From UBA2137 sp037968575 (GTDB lineage: Bacteria; Pseudomonadota; Alphaproteobacteria; Micavibrionales; Micavibrionaceae), in NCBI GenBank assembly GCA_037968575.1, contig JBBKVR010000093.1, forward strand, positions 1 through 53,156: a stretch of DNA of 53,156 bases, read 5' to 3'. The notes under the pieces are model-generated. The model ran no database searches. It saw only the letters and a list, made by a program, of their open reading frames with translations, and was not told where the DNA came from. Within the stretch, counting starts at the first letter, position 1, and the number at the start of each line of letters is the position of its first letter. Position numbers and translations under genes: made by a program. This document shows positions 41,545-50,001 of this stretch, piece by piece.

Positions 41545-42303
41545 TTATTGGCTTGCGAGAAGTTTTTCCATGATTTCATCTGAAACTTCGAAATTGGTTG
41601 TTACAGTCTGAACATCATCATTATCTTCTAAGGCATCAATGAGCTTTAAAACAGTAGAGGCCTGGTCTTCTGTAACTTCTGCATTGACGTTAGGCCTCCA
41701 AACAAGACCACTTTCTTCAGGCTCACCAAACTTATTAACCATGCCATCGCGCACAGTTGCAAAATCCCCTGGTTCACATGTTATAATATGGGCATCTTTG
41801 TCGCTTTCACAATCCCCCGCTCCAGCTTCAACAGCAGCTTCGAACATCGCTTCAGAGGAGGCCGTGTTAGTCTTGTAAACCATTTCACCAATACGATCGA
41901 ACATGAAAGAAACAGAATTGGTTTCACCCATATTTCCACCATTTTTTGTAAATACTGCACGTACATCGCCTGCTGTCCTATTTTTATTATCCGTTAACGC
42001 ATCAACGATGACGGCTACACCGCCAGGACCATAACCTTCGTAACGCATTTCTTCGTAATTTTCGTCTTCATTTCCTGAACCAGTACCCTTGGCAATAGCA
42101 GATTCAATACGGTCTTTAGGTAATGATTGGCCACGGGCTGTGGCAAGGGCCAATCGTAACCTTGGATTTGCATCTGGATCACCGCCACCTAATTTTGCAG
42201 CAACCTGAATTTCCTTACCCAGTTTAGCAAAGATTTTAGCGCGTTTTTTATCCTGCGCGCCTTTGCGGTGTTGAATATTTGCCCATTTGGAATGACCTGC
42301 CAT
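41545..42303 (-). CDS. yebC: YebC/PmpR family transcriptional regulator
   Basis: A 252-residue protein beginning MAGHSKWANIQHRKGAQDKK, the family hallmark, with ATARGQSLPKDRIESAIAKG and YEGYGPGGVAVIVDAL in the middle and an acidic C-terminus. Members bind DNA near ruvC and some relieve ribosome stalling at proline-rich stretches, which would match the Pro-rich tolA product of this same region. Its place before ruvC is typical. Confidence 0.95.
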   Translation of the reverse strand: MAGHSKWANIQHRKGAQDKKRAKIFAKLGKEIQVAAKLGGGDPDANPRLRLALATARGQSLPKDRIESAIAKGTGSGNEDENYEEMRYEGYGPGGVAVIVDALTDNKNRTAGDVRAVFTKNGGNMGETNSVSFMFDRIGEMVYKTNTASSEAMFEAAVEAGAGDCESDKDAHIITCEPGDFATVRDGMVNKFGEPEESGLVWRPNVNAEVTEDQASTVLKLIDALEDNDDVQTVTTNFEVSDEIMEKLLASQ

Positions 42304-42343
42304 AATTCGAACTCTTTCTTAAATTTGAATCTCTATAGTTTTT

Positions 42344-43162
42344 CTAATCCAGCTCATGGGTATTTTCAAGGCGCGGGCCAACACGAATTGGAATAATCGA
42401 TGTTGTTAATCCTGTTGTATCATCCGTTTTTACAAATGTTCCGCATAGTGTTCCTTCACCGTCGGCAGGAAACATGCGTGATTTACCAGGTGTCTTCTTC
42501 ACAAATTTATGAATTGGCACTTCCTTATCAACCCCAATTACAGAATTATAGTTTCCACACATTCCCGCATCAGTTTGATAACCAGTTCCCTTGGGGAGTA
42601 TCTGACAATCAGCGGTTGGGATATGCGTGTGTGTTCCCACAACCGCACTCACACGCCCATCCAGATAATGCCCCATTGCCATTTTCTCACTTGTTGCCTC
42701 ACCGTGAAAATCAACAAATATGGCATTGATACCTGTGCCAAGTTTATATTTTTGTAACCATTTATCAGCAGCCTGAAATGGGCAGTCTAAATCCTCCATA
42801 AACAATCTTCCCAAGAGATGAAGGATAAGGATTTTTTGACCCTTAACTGTGGTAACGACACAGGCGCCCTGCCCTGGTGTACCTTCAGGAAAATTATCGG
42901 CACGAATAATATACTTGCTGTTATTTATTGCACTCAACATCTCACGTTGATCCCAAACGTGGTTACCTGTGGTCAAACAGTCAGCACCCAAATCAAACAG
43001 CTCTTTATTAATTTTGTCTGTCGTCCCAAAACCATGTGCCGCATTATCTGCATTTATAATTATGACGTCAGGATCAAGTTTTTCTTTTAATTGTGGAAGA
43101 TACTTTTCAATGACATCGCGTCCAGGTTTTCCGGAGATGTCTCCTAAGAACAGAATTCTCAT
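42344..43162 (-). CDS. YmdB-like metallophosphoesterase
   Basis: A 272-residue calcineurin-like phosphodiesterase of the TIGR00282/YmdB group. Metal-binding motifs include ILFLGDISGKPGR (D8), IINADNAAHGFG, TGNHVWDQ and VDFHGEATSEKMAMG, plus VVGTHTHIPTAD. YmdB of Bacillus hydrolyses 2',3'-cyclic and 3',5'-cyclic nucleotides and affects biofilm and motility; the role in alphaproteobacteria is not known. It is 13 bases from the cyclo-ligase gene and precedes yebC on the same strand. Confidence 0.92.
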   Translation of the reverse strand: MRILFLGDISGKPGRDVIEKYLPQLKEKLDPDVIIINADNAAHGFGTTDKINKELFDLGADCLTTGNHVWDQREMLSAINNSKYIIRADNFPEGTPGQGACVVTTVKGQKILILHLLGRLFMEDLDCPFQAADKWLQKYKLGTGINAIFVDFHGEATSEKMAMGHYLDGRVSAVVGTHTHIPTADCQILPKGTGYQTDAGMCGNYNSVIGVDKEVPIHKFVKKTPGKSRMFPADGEGTLCGTFVKTDDTTGLTTSIIPIRVGPRLENTHELD

Positions 43163-43175
43163 GGAATTTTACTTT

Positions 43176-43751
43176 CTAAGCAAACATATAAGTTTGCGTT
43201 GGCGTTATAATCATATCGGCGGCTTGATCATGTTCTTCCTTTGGTAAAGGAAACAGGCAAAGCTGTATATCAAGTGCCAATCCAATACATATAACCGAAG
43301 GGTGCTTTTCACGCAAATGAGCAATTGTTGCATCATAATACCCACCACCACGACCTAGACGTGTTCCATAGCGATCAAAGGCAACAACGGGGTGAATAAC
43401 TACATCAGGAACAACAGGTTTGTCGTGTGAGGATATCTCAGGTTCTTTCGTTTTATGTTTGCCATCAATAATTTTGGCTTTTCCATCCCATTGATAAAAG
43501 GACAGCACCTTTGTGTTCTCTTCCACTACAGGCAAACAAACATCAATATTTTCGGAAATCAGTTTTTCTATGAGATATGAACAATCCAATTCATGACCTA
43601 TAGGCCAGTAGAGTGCCACCACCTTATCTTTTAGTTTAGATAAAGGTAAAGCGTCAAAGAAACGTTGGAACAATAGGCTTTCCGCATCGGGATTATCTTC
43701 CTGACGCGCTCTTAGCTTTAAAGCTTTTTCTCTGATTTCTTGTTTACTCAT
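43176..43751 (-). CDS. 5-formyltetrahydrofolate cyclo-ligase
   Basis: A 191-residue enzyme converting 5-formyl-THF to 5,10-methenyl-THF with ATP. Family signatures are VALYWPIGHELDCSYLI, the phosphate-binding FDRYGTRLGRGGGYYD (GxGGGYYD) and the C-terminal HDQAADMIITPTQ. In proteobacteria this gene (ygfA/fau) lies directly downstream of 6S RNA, as it does here, 26 bases after the RNA end. Confidence 0.95.
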   Translation of the reverse strand: MSKQEIREKALKLRARQEDNPDAESLLFQRFFDALPLSKLKDKVVALYWPIGHELDCSYLIEKLISENIDVCLPVVEENTKVLSFYQWDGKAKIIDGKHKTKEPEISSHDKPVVPDVVIHPVVAFDRYGTRLGRGGGYYDATIAHLREKHPSVICIGLALDIQLCLFPLPKEEHDQAADMIITPTQTYMFA

Positions 43752-43776
43752 GAAAGTAGTTTACTAAAAGAAAAGA

Positions 43777-43946
43777 CTACCGCAAATGCCGTGTACTTAT
43801 CTATCCGCAAGAGGCCCTGTTGAACAGGGGGGTGCCGTATAAAACAAGGATGCGGCAAAACACTTCCTCATATCAGGGACAGCTCCCAAAGCGAATAGCT
43901 ATCGGCCACTCGGATTAGAATGTATCACGCACATCGCAGTAGCTTA
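43777..43946 (-). ncRNA. ssrS: 6S RNA
   Basis: On the minus strand, between zapA and 5-formyl-THF cyclo-ligase, the standard proteobacterial place for ssrS. The transcript begins near 43946. CTACTGC (43942-43936) pairs with GCGGTAG (43783-43777), and inner segments CGTG/CACG and ATG/CAT extend the closing stem. The middle includes TCCCTGATATGAGG opposite CGGATAGATAAG, the open-bubble layout that mimics an open promoter and sequesters sigma-70 polymerase. A T-rich tract (TCTTTTCTTTT) follows. Length is about 170 nt. Identification is by synteny plus pairing; a covariance search was not possible. Confidence 0.75.
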
Positions 43947-43952
43947 TCAACA

Positions 43953-43984
43953 AGTATATAGTGTGAAACTTAACAAATGTTAAG
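43953..43984 (-). promoter_or_regulatory. 6S promoter -10 element and upstream palindrome
   Basis: TATACT lies at 43958-43953 on the minus strand, seven bases before the inferred 6S start. Upstream is a perfect inverted repeat CTTAACA-(2)-TGTTAAG at 43969-43984, between the zapA stop and the promoter. No good -35 hexamer is seen, so a regulator at the palindrome could substitute for it. The repeat resembles a TTAA-N6-TTAA pair, one base short of the canonical CtrA spacing. Confidence 0.5.
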
Positions 43985-43990
43985 CAATGA

Positions 43991-44344
43991 TTACGCGGCA
44001 AGGCGCATTTCTTTGGTGAGTTTTTCAACACGCTGGCGAAGGTGGTCCACGGCCTGCGTAATAAGTTCTGTATCCTCACCACTCACACCCGTAGCTTGGG
44101 GCTGTTGAGGTGAAGAAGATACTTGCTGTAGGCTATCCTGAAGTTCAAAAATTTCATCTGCGAGTACAAGCGCTGTCAAAGTGAGTAAGTGAGAATCCGT
44201 TGTAATCGTTCCTGCGCCAGCCCCAGAAATCTTATTCAGTCTCTCGTTAATGTAGCCAGCAAGCTGATAGACGCGCTCTTCTTGCCCGTTATCACATTCA
44301 ATGTTGTATTTCTTATTGTTAATTTCGATTGCGACTTGTGCCAT
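43991..44344 (-). CDS. zapA: Cell division protein ZapA
   Basis: A 117-residue FtsZ-associated protein. The N-terminal AQVAIEINNKKYNIECDNGQ forms the ZapA globular fold and the remainder is a helical coiled coil (LTALVLADEIFELQDSLQ, and ITQAVDHLRQRVEKLTKEM). It bundles FtsZ filaments. The gene lies between the small coiled-coil gene upstream and 6S RNA downstream, matching the alphaproteobacterial order. Confidence 0.93.
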   Translation of the reverse strand: MAQVAIEINNKKYNIECDNGQEERVYQLAGYINERLNKISGAGAGTITTDSHLLTLTALVLADEIFELQDSLQQVSSSPQQPQATGVSGEDTELITQAVDHLRQRVEKLTKEMRLAA

Positions 44345-44394
44345 GTCTTTATTCTACCTTTAAGTGTTTTTCTTATTATTTTTACGCAGAAAGA

Positions 44395-44625
44395 TTACGC
44401 ATATAAAATTTTCTCGGCCTTTTCGATAGCTTTATCCAACTGGCCAGCAATTTTTCTCTTTAATTCTTCATTATCATTACCGGATTTGTAAGCACCTTCT
44501 TGAAACATGTCCAATTGAGCTTGCTGTGTGCTTACATGTTCAGCATAAACGTTATATCCCTCTTCTAAGGCCGTTAATGCCTCATCTAACTGGACCAAAG
44601 ATGATTTGATTTCTGTAATGCTCAT
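44395..44625 (-). CDS. Small coiled-coil protein (DUF4164-like)
   Basis: A 76-residue protein that is helical throughout, with heptad-like hydrophobic spacing in SLVQLDEALTALEEGYNVY and KIAGQLDKAIEKAEKIL. It precedes zapA by 50 bases on the same strand and is divergent from tkt. A DUF4164-type coiled coil holds this place in other alphaproteobacteria, and a division role alongside ZapA is inferred from context only. Confidence 0.75.
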   Translation of the reverse strand: MSITEIKSSLVQLDEALTALEEGYNVYAEHVSTQQAQLDMFQEGAYKSGNDNEELKRKIAGQLDKAIEKAEKILYA

Positions 44626-44870
44626 ATTATAAAACTCTTATGTTGTTTAATATCAATAGCTTATAATAAGTTCTTAATATTTTATATGAATGATATCTAT
44701 AACAAATATCAAAGCATGAGCCTTAAGGTCAAGTCAGTGAAAAAGGTTATCAACCAAATTTATAAAAAAATCCTTTCAAAATGCCCCACCGTTCTTGACG
44801 TGAGAGAGAGGAAATGCAAATTTGAAGCGCCTCCAAACCAACATACTGCTTATAGGGATAATTTACCTCC

Positions 44871-46880
44871 ATGACACAGCTTGCTCAAACTCAAGATCAG
44901 GACAACACACCAATGAATGAAGTTTCACATAAAGATATGGCGAATGCGATACGAGCCCTTGCAATGGATGCCGTACAAAAAGCCAACAGCGGACACCCAG
45001 GAATGCCTATGGGAATGGCAGATGTAGCAACAGTTCTTTATTCAAAGTTTATGAAATTTAATCCAGCAAAACCTGAGTGGGCTGATAGAGACCGCTTTAT
45101 CCTCTCTGCTGGCCACGGCTCAATGCTTCTTTATGCCTTGAATTACCTTACAGGTTATAAGAAAATGACATTGGAACAAATCAAGAATTTTCGCCAGTTA
45201 GGCGCTATTACAGCTGGTCACCCTGAATATGAAGTTGAGGCTGGTATTGAAATGACAACTGGTCCATTAGGGCAAGGTATTTCAACTGCCCCAGGCTTTG
45301 CCTTGGCCGAGCGCATAATGAATGCACGCTTTGGAAATGACTTAGTTGACCATTTTACCTATGTCATTGCCAGTGATGGCGACTTAATGGAGGGTGTCTC
45401 TCATGAGGCTTCTTCTCTTGCTGGACATATAAAACTTTCTAAACTTGTTGTTCTTTATGACGATAACGGCATCTCCATTGACGGTAAGACTGACCTTTCT
45501 TTCTCCGAAAATGTCTGTAAGCGCTATGAATCGTACGGTTGGGATACACAGCAAATTGACGGTCATGACCCACAAGCCATCGAAAACGCACTTAATAAAG
45601 CCCGTCAAACGAACACACCTTCTTTGATTGCGTGCAGAACAAAGATTGGTTTTGGTGCACCAACAAAAGAAGACTCAAACTCAGCGCACGGATCACCTCT
45701 TGGTGAAGATGAAATTAAAGGGACACGCGAGAATCTAGGGTGGAATTCTCCTGCCTTTGAAATTCCTGAAACTATTCTAGGTGCATGGAGAGCCGTTGGT
45801 CAGAAAAACCAAACTGCTTACAGCCAATGGGAAAGTCGTTTTAATGCTTCTGATAAAAAAGCAGAATTTGAAAAGGCACAGAACAGAGATCACTCAACTG
45901 ATGTCACAAAAGCTGTTAAAGAAGCCAAAGACTATTTTGCCTCTGAAAAACCAAAAATGGCGACACGTCAAACCTCAGGGACAACTCTTGAATACCTTAT
46001 TCCTCGAGTTACAGAAATGATTGGTGGCTCTGCTGATTTGACTGGCTCAAACAACACACGCGTTAAAGGTTATGAAGAAGGTATTTCAGCAGAAAACAAC
46101 TATAACGGTCGCTACATCTATTACGGTGTTCGTGAACACGGTATGGCTGCCATGATGAATGGTATGGCACTTCATGGCGGTGTTATCCCCTATTCTGGTA
46201 CATTCTTGCAATTTGCCGATTATTGTCGTCCATCAATTCGTTTGGCAGCCCTTATGGGTGTACAATCCATACACGTGATGACACATGACTCCATTGGTTT
46301 GGGTGAGGATGGACCAACACACCAACCTGTTGAACATTTGGCGGCATTGCGCGCTATTCCAAATTGCTATCTTTACCGCCCATGTGACGGCATCGAGACA
46401 GCGGAATGTTGGGAGTTGGCACTTAATAAAATAGATGCCCCTGCCGTTCTGGCTTTAACACGTCAAGGCCTTCCAACATTGCGTGAAAATTCAAATGATA
46501 ATCTGTGCTCAAAAGGTGCTTATATTCTGAAAGAAGCTGAAGGCGATTTGAAAGTAACACTTTTTGCGTCAGGTTCCGAAGTTCAACTTGCAATGGAGGC
46601 AGCCGAAGAGTTAGGTGAAGGCGTTCGTGTTGTTTCTGTTCCTTGTATGGATTTGTTCTTTGAACAAGACGGAAGCTACATAGAGAGCATTACATGCAAT
46701 AATAGTATCAAAGTTGCCTGTGAGGCAGCCATTAGACAAGGCTGGGATGCTCTGATTGGTGCTCACGGATCATTCGTTGGTATGACAGGCTTTGGCGCCT
46801 CAGCACCAGCTGATGAGCTTTACCATCACTTTAAAATCACATCTGAAATGATTGCTTATCACGTCAGAAGGAAACTTTAA
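44871..46880 (+). CDS. tkt: Transketolase
   Basis: A 669-residue thiamine diphosphate enzyme of the pentose phosphate and Calvin routes. The N-terminus has NSGHPGMPMGMADV; the ThDP-Mg motif is ASDGDLMEGVSHEA through DDNGISIDG; the conserved catalytic glutamate lies in GVREHGMAAMMNG, and TGFGASAPADELYHHF closes the protein. The ATG at 44871 is followed by an alternative ATG at 44913, after which the protein resembles the usual transketolase start (NEVSHKDMANAIRAL), so the first 14 residues may not be translated. It heads tkt-gap-fba. Confidence 0.95.
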   Translation: MTQLAQTQDQDNTPMNEVSHKDMANAIRALAMDAVQKANSGHPGMPMGMADVATVLYSKFMKFNPAKPEWADRDRFILSAGHGSMLLYALNYLTGYKKMTLEQIKNFRQLGAITAGHPEYEVEAGIEMTTGPLGQGISTAPGFALAERIMNARFGNDLVDHFTYVIASDGDLMEGVSHEASSLAGHIKLSKLVVLYDDNGISIDGKTDLSFSENVCKRYESYGWDTQQIDGHDPQAIENALNKARQTNTPSLIACRTKIGFGAPTKEDSNSAHGSPLGEDEIKGTRENLGWNSPAFEIPETILGAWRAVGQKNQTAYSQWESRFNASDKKAEFEKAQNRDHSTDVTKAVKEAKDYFASEKPKMATRQTSGTTLEYLIPRVTEMIGGSADLTGSNNTRVKGYEEGISAENNYNGRYIYYGVREHGMAAMMNGMALHGGVIPYSGTFLQFADYCRPSIRLAALMGVQSIHVMTHDSIGLGEDGPTHQPVEHLAALRAIPNCYLYRPCDGIETAECWELALNKIDAPAVLALTRQGLPTLRENSNDNLCSKGAYILKEAEGDLKVTLFASGSEVQLAMEAAEELGEGVRVVSVPCMDLFFEQDGSYIESITCNNSIKVACEAAIRQGWDALIGAHGSFVGMTGFGASAPADELYHHFKITSEMIAYHVRRKL

Positions 46881-46901
46881 GACTTAACGGAGAAAACAGA
46901 C

Positions 46902-47918
46902 ATGACAATAAGAGTTGCTATTAATGGTTTTGGCCGTATCGGGCGATTGGTTTGCCGCGCTATATTTGAAAGCGCGCGTGACGATATAGAGCTTGTTGCC
47001 ATCAATGATTTGGCAGACGTTAAAACCAACGCACACCTTCTAAAATATGATTCCGTTCATGGCATTTTTCCTTTTGAAGTTAAAGGCGATGATGAAGATA
47101 CGTTCGTTGTTGATGGCGTAAATATTGAAAGCGTTAAAGAACCTGACCCTGCAAAACTCCCTTGGGGTAAAATGAACATCGATATTGTCTTTGAGTGTTC
47201 AGGCCGCTTTACCGAACGCGCAGATGCTGCAAAACACCTTGAGGCGGGCGCAAAGAAGGTTTTGATTTCTGCTCCTGCAAAGGATGAAGACCTTACAGTT
47301 GTCTACGGTGTGAATTCTGACAAGATTGAGAAAAGCCATAAAATCATTTCAAACGCATCTTGCACAACTAACTGTCTGTCTCCTGTAGCTTATGTATTGA
47401 ATGAAGCGATTGGAATTGAAAAAGGCTTCATGACAACTATTCACTCCTACACTGGTGACCAACGTATTGTTGATACAATGCATAAAGACTTACACCGTGC
47501 CCGCGCAGCAGCAATCAACATGATTCCAACATCTACTGGTGCAGCAAAGGCCGTTGGTAAGGTTCTTCCTGAATTAGATGGTAAGTTAGACGGTGTTTCT
47601 ATTCGTGTTCCAACACCCAACGTCTCTGTTGTTGATTTCAAATTTAATACTGTACGCAATACAACAGTTGAAGAGGTGAATAAGGCTATTCAAACTGCCG
47701 CTGATGGGGCGCTTAATGGCGTGCTGATGACATATGACGAACCGTTGGTTTCATCTGATTTCAACCATAACCCGCACTCATCGATTTTCTCACTTGAGGG
47801 CACTAAGGTTGTTGGCGGTAATCTTGTTCGCATTATGACTTGGTATGACAACGAATGGGGTTTTTCCAGCCGTATGCTGGATACCGCAACAAAAATGCAC
47901 GAAGTCGGATACGAATAA
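46902..47918 (+). CDS. gap: Glyceraldehyde-3-phosphate dehydrogenase, type I
   Basis: A 338-residue NAD-dependent enzyme. The Rossmann start INGFGRIGRLVCRA is followed by the adenine-binding aspartate in AINDLADVK. The catalytic cysteine is C154 in NASCTTNC and the catalytic histidine is H181 in TTIHSYTGDQ. It converts glyceraldehyde-3-phosphate to 1,3-bisphosphoglycerate. It lies 21 bases after tkt and 34 bases before fba; pgk, usually found between gap and fba in relatives, is absent. Confidence 0.97.
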   Translation: MTIRVAINGFGRIGRLVCRAIFESARDDIELVAINDLADVKTNAHLLKYDSVHGIFPFEVKGDDEDTFVVDGVNIESVKEPDPAKLPWGKMNIDIVFECSGRFTERADAAKHLEAGAKKVLISAPAKDEDLTVVYGVNSDKIEKSHKIISNASCTTNCLSPVAYVLNEAIGIEKGFMTTIHSYTGDQRIVDTMHKDLHRARAAAINMIPTSTGAAKAVGKVLPELDGKLDGVSIRVPTPNVSVVDFKFNTVRNTTVEEVNKAIQTAADGALNGVLMTYDEPLVSSDFNHNPHSSIFSLEGTKVVGGNLVRIMTWYDNEWGFSSRMLDTATKMHEVGYE

Positions 47919-47952
47919 AAAATATAATTTAAAAGCACAAAGGAGCTTTACT

Positions 47953-49017
47953 ATGGGCGAATTATTGCCAGGCGTCATTTACGGCGATGACTACAAAACA
48001 CTGATACGAGCATGTAAAGAAGGTAAATACGCCCTTCCTGCTGTCAATGTTGTAGGAACAAATTCTATTAATGCGGCTATGGAAGCTGCTGCCAAAAATA
48101 AATCAGATATTATTATCCAGCTCTCAAATGGTGGCGCCGAGTTTTTTGCAGGAAAAGGTTTTCCTGATAGCTATGATGGTAAAGTATTAGGTGCTGTTTC
48201 TGCGGCGCGTCATGTGCATTTATTGGCAGAACATTATGGTATTTGTGCAGTTCTTCATACCGATCATGCTGACAAGAAACTACTCCCTTGGGTGGAATCA
48301 CTCATTGATTACGGTGAGCGTCACTATGAAGAATTAGGATACCCCCTCTTCACCTCTCATATGATTGATTTGTCCGCAGAAGATATTGAATTTAATTTGT
48401 CTGAGAGCGCGCGTATCATGAAACGTGCTGTTCGTTTAGAAATGAGCATTGAAATTGAATTGGGCGTCACCGGTGGCGAAGAAGATGGAGTCGGTTCAGA
48501 TGAAATTGATAACGACAAACTCTACACACAACCTGAAGATTGTTTGAAGGCTTATAAATTACTCAATGAAATTGGTCACTTCTCTTTGGCTGCTTCTTTT
48601 GGGAATGTTCACGGTGTCTACAAACCAGGTAACGTTGAGTTACGCCCTGAAATTTTAAGAAATTCTCAGGCTCTCGTTCAAAAGGAATGTGGCACAAGCC
48701 AAAACCCGCTTGATTTGGTGTTTCACGGCGGCTCAGGCTCTGATAAAGATAAAATTAATGAAGCTATCAAATATGGTGTCTTTAAGATGAATATCGATAC
48801 AGATACACAATTTGCTGTTGCGGAAGCTGTTGGTGCTTACGTTCAAGAAAATTCAAAAGCATTTAAATACCAAATTGATCCTGATACAGAAGAGCCATAC
48901 AAAAAAGCTTACGACCCACGTAAATGGCTTCGTGCTGGGGAAGAAAACATGGTTAAACGTCTTGATGAAGCCTTTTCTGATTTGAAATCAGCAGGAAAAT
49001 CACTCGCAGATATTTAA
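47953..49017 (+). CDS. fba: Fructose-bisphosphate aldolase, class II (FbaA type)
   Basis: A 354-residue zinc aldolase. The ATG at 47953 follows an AAAGGAGC ribosome-binding site; the longer frame back into gap is not used. Key parts are LPAVNVVGTN, the zinc-binding CAVLHTDHADKKLLPWVE with HTDHAD, the glutamate-rich IEIELGVTGGEEDGVG and VFHGGSGSDKDKI, matching the E. coli FbaA subclass (about 359). It splits fructose-1,6-bisphosphate. It ends the tkt-gap-fba cluster. Confidence 0.96.
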   Translation: MGELLPGVIYGDDYKTLIRACKEGKYALPAVNVVGTNSINAAMEAAAKNKSDIIIQLSNGGAEFFAGKGFPDSYDGKVLGAVSAARHVHLLAEHYGICAVLHTDHADKKLLPWVESLIDYGERHYEELGYPLFTSHMIDLSAEDIEFNLSESARIMKRAVRLEMSIEIELGVTGGEEDGVGSDEIDNDKLYTQPEDCLKAYKLLNEIGHFSLAASFGNVHGVYKPGNVELRPEILRNSQALVQKECGTSQNPLDLVFHGGSGSDKDKINEAIKYGVFKMNIDTDTQFAVAEAVGAYVQENSKAFKYQIDPDTEEPYKKAYDPRKWLRAGEENMVKRLDEAFSDLKSAGKSLADI

Positions 49018-49043
49018 TTTTATAAAAAATAACAGTGTTTTCC

Positions 49044-49072
49044 TTGCTTTTTGATGAATCAGGGGATATAAA
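49044..49072 (+). promoter_or_regulatory. Candidate promoter for rpmE
   Basis: TTGCTT at 49044-49049 and TATAAA at 49067-49072 are 17 bases apart. Initiation near 49079 leaves a leader of about 25 bases with a TAGGAG ribosome-binding site before rpmE. A GAATC site lies in the spacer region at 49056-49060. Confidence 0.6.
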
Positions 49073-49103
49073 ACGCTTCGAATTCGAGTTTTAGGAGATA
49101 AAG

Positions 49104-49337
49104 ATGAAAGCCGACACACATCCTGAATACCACATGATCAAAGTAACTTTGACAGATGGTACAACATACGAAACACGCTCTACATGGGGCAAAGAAGGCG
49201 AAGAAATGCGTCTTGACGTTGACCCATTAACACACCCTGCATGGCAAGGCGGTACAGGTCGCGTGATCGAAAAAGGACAACTGTCCAAATTTGAAAAACG
49301 CTTTGGTTTTCTTAAGGAACCAGAAGAAAAGAAATAA
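49104..49337 (+). CDS. rpmE: 50S ribosomal protein L31
   Basis: A 77-residue protein starting MKADTHPEYHMIKVTLTDG, with RSTWGKEG and DPLTHPAWQGG. It has no cysteine, so it is the zinc-free type common in alphaproteobacteria. Its own promoter is upstream and an intrinsic terminator follows 26 bases after the stop, making a single-gene transcription unit that converges on popZ. Confidence 0.96.
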   Translation: MKADTHPEYHMIKVTLTDGTTYETRSTWGKEGEEMRLDVDPLTHPAWQGGTGRVIEKGQLSKFEKRFGFLKEPEEKK

Positions 49338-49362
49338 ACTCTGAACATATTCAGATAAAATG

Positions 49363-49385
49363 AAACCCGCTCTTAGGCGGGTTTT
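49363..49385. terminator. Probable bidirectional terminator between rpmE and popZ
   Basis: AAACCCGC (49363-49370) and GCGGGTTT (49377-49384) form a perfect 8-bp stem with a six-base loop, TCTTAG. The following TTTTGTATT serves rpmE; on the other strand the stem is followed by CATTTTATC, which may stop transcription coming from popZ. Confidence 0.82.
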
Positions 49386-49407
49386 GTATTGTCTCAAAGT
49401 AATGTGC

Positions 49408-49926
49408 TTATTTGTTTTTGGCGTGACGAATAAGTTTTTCGAGTTCTTTCTCGACCATCACTTCGACAATCTCAGGCATGTTTTCATGTATCCACTGACG
49501 AAGCATAGGACGTAGCAAATCGCGAACAATGCTATCAAGAGTAACATCTCCACCCGCTTTGCTGATGGCAACATTTGAGGCAAGCCTTGTTAATGAATCT
49601 AGAGTTGCTTCAGCAGCAGTATCTGTAAATATATCACGGTCTTCATCTGTCATATCGTCTTCCACCTCATCGGTTTCATGATCGACCAAATCCAGATCGA
49701 AAGCATCCTCATTAAAATCAGGCATATCATCTTCTTCATCAGAACCTAAATCAATTTCAGGTTCATCGTCAATCTCATCCGTTAAATCAAGAACTTCATC
49801 TTCTTCATCAGAATCGGGTATTGAAGGCGGTGTAGAAACACCCCCTTCCTCATCTTCAGAGATAATATCTCTAATAGATGCTAATATTTCCTCAATAGAT
49901 GGATCGTCTTCTTTTGTGGCCATCAA
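49408..49926 (-). CDS. popZ: Polar organizing protein PopZ (DUF2497)
   Basis: A 172-residue protein with the PopZ layout. The N-terminal helix EEILASIRDIISEDE (about 10-24) recruits client proteins; a Glu/Asp-rich disordered linker runs to about residue 105; and the C-terminal oligomerisation helices contain LDSIVRDLLRPMLRQWIHEN and EKELEKLIRHAK. It forms polar condensates that anchor ParB and cell-cycle regulators in alphaproteobacteria. Two adjacent Met codons start the frame, and either may be used. popZ next to tolC and pcm is the normal neighbourhood, though valS, which often follows, is not here. Confidence 0.94.
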   Translation of the reverse strand: MMATKEDDPSIEEILASIRDIISEDEEGGVSTPPSIPDSDEEDEVLDLTDEIDDEPEIDLGSDEEDDMPDFNEDAFDLDLVDHETDEVEDDMTDEDRDIFTDTAAEATLDSLTRLASNVAISKAGGDVTLDSIVRDLLRPMLRQWIHENMPEIVEVMVEKELEKLIRHAKNK

Positions 49927-50001
49927 TCGTTCCCGTTAAGTCACATTATTCAGTTTCCCAGTTTCGCCTATTGCTATCCCGTTGTCAAAGCTGGATTTAT
50001 T

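Noticed and set aside
44686..44874. 62-codon open frame whose stop overlaps the tkt start by 4 bases (ATGA)
   Set aside because: No ribosome-binding site, A/T-rich with rare arginine codons, no recognisable domain; more likely chance in the tkt leader.
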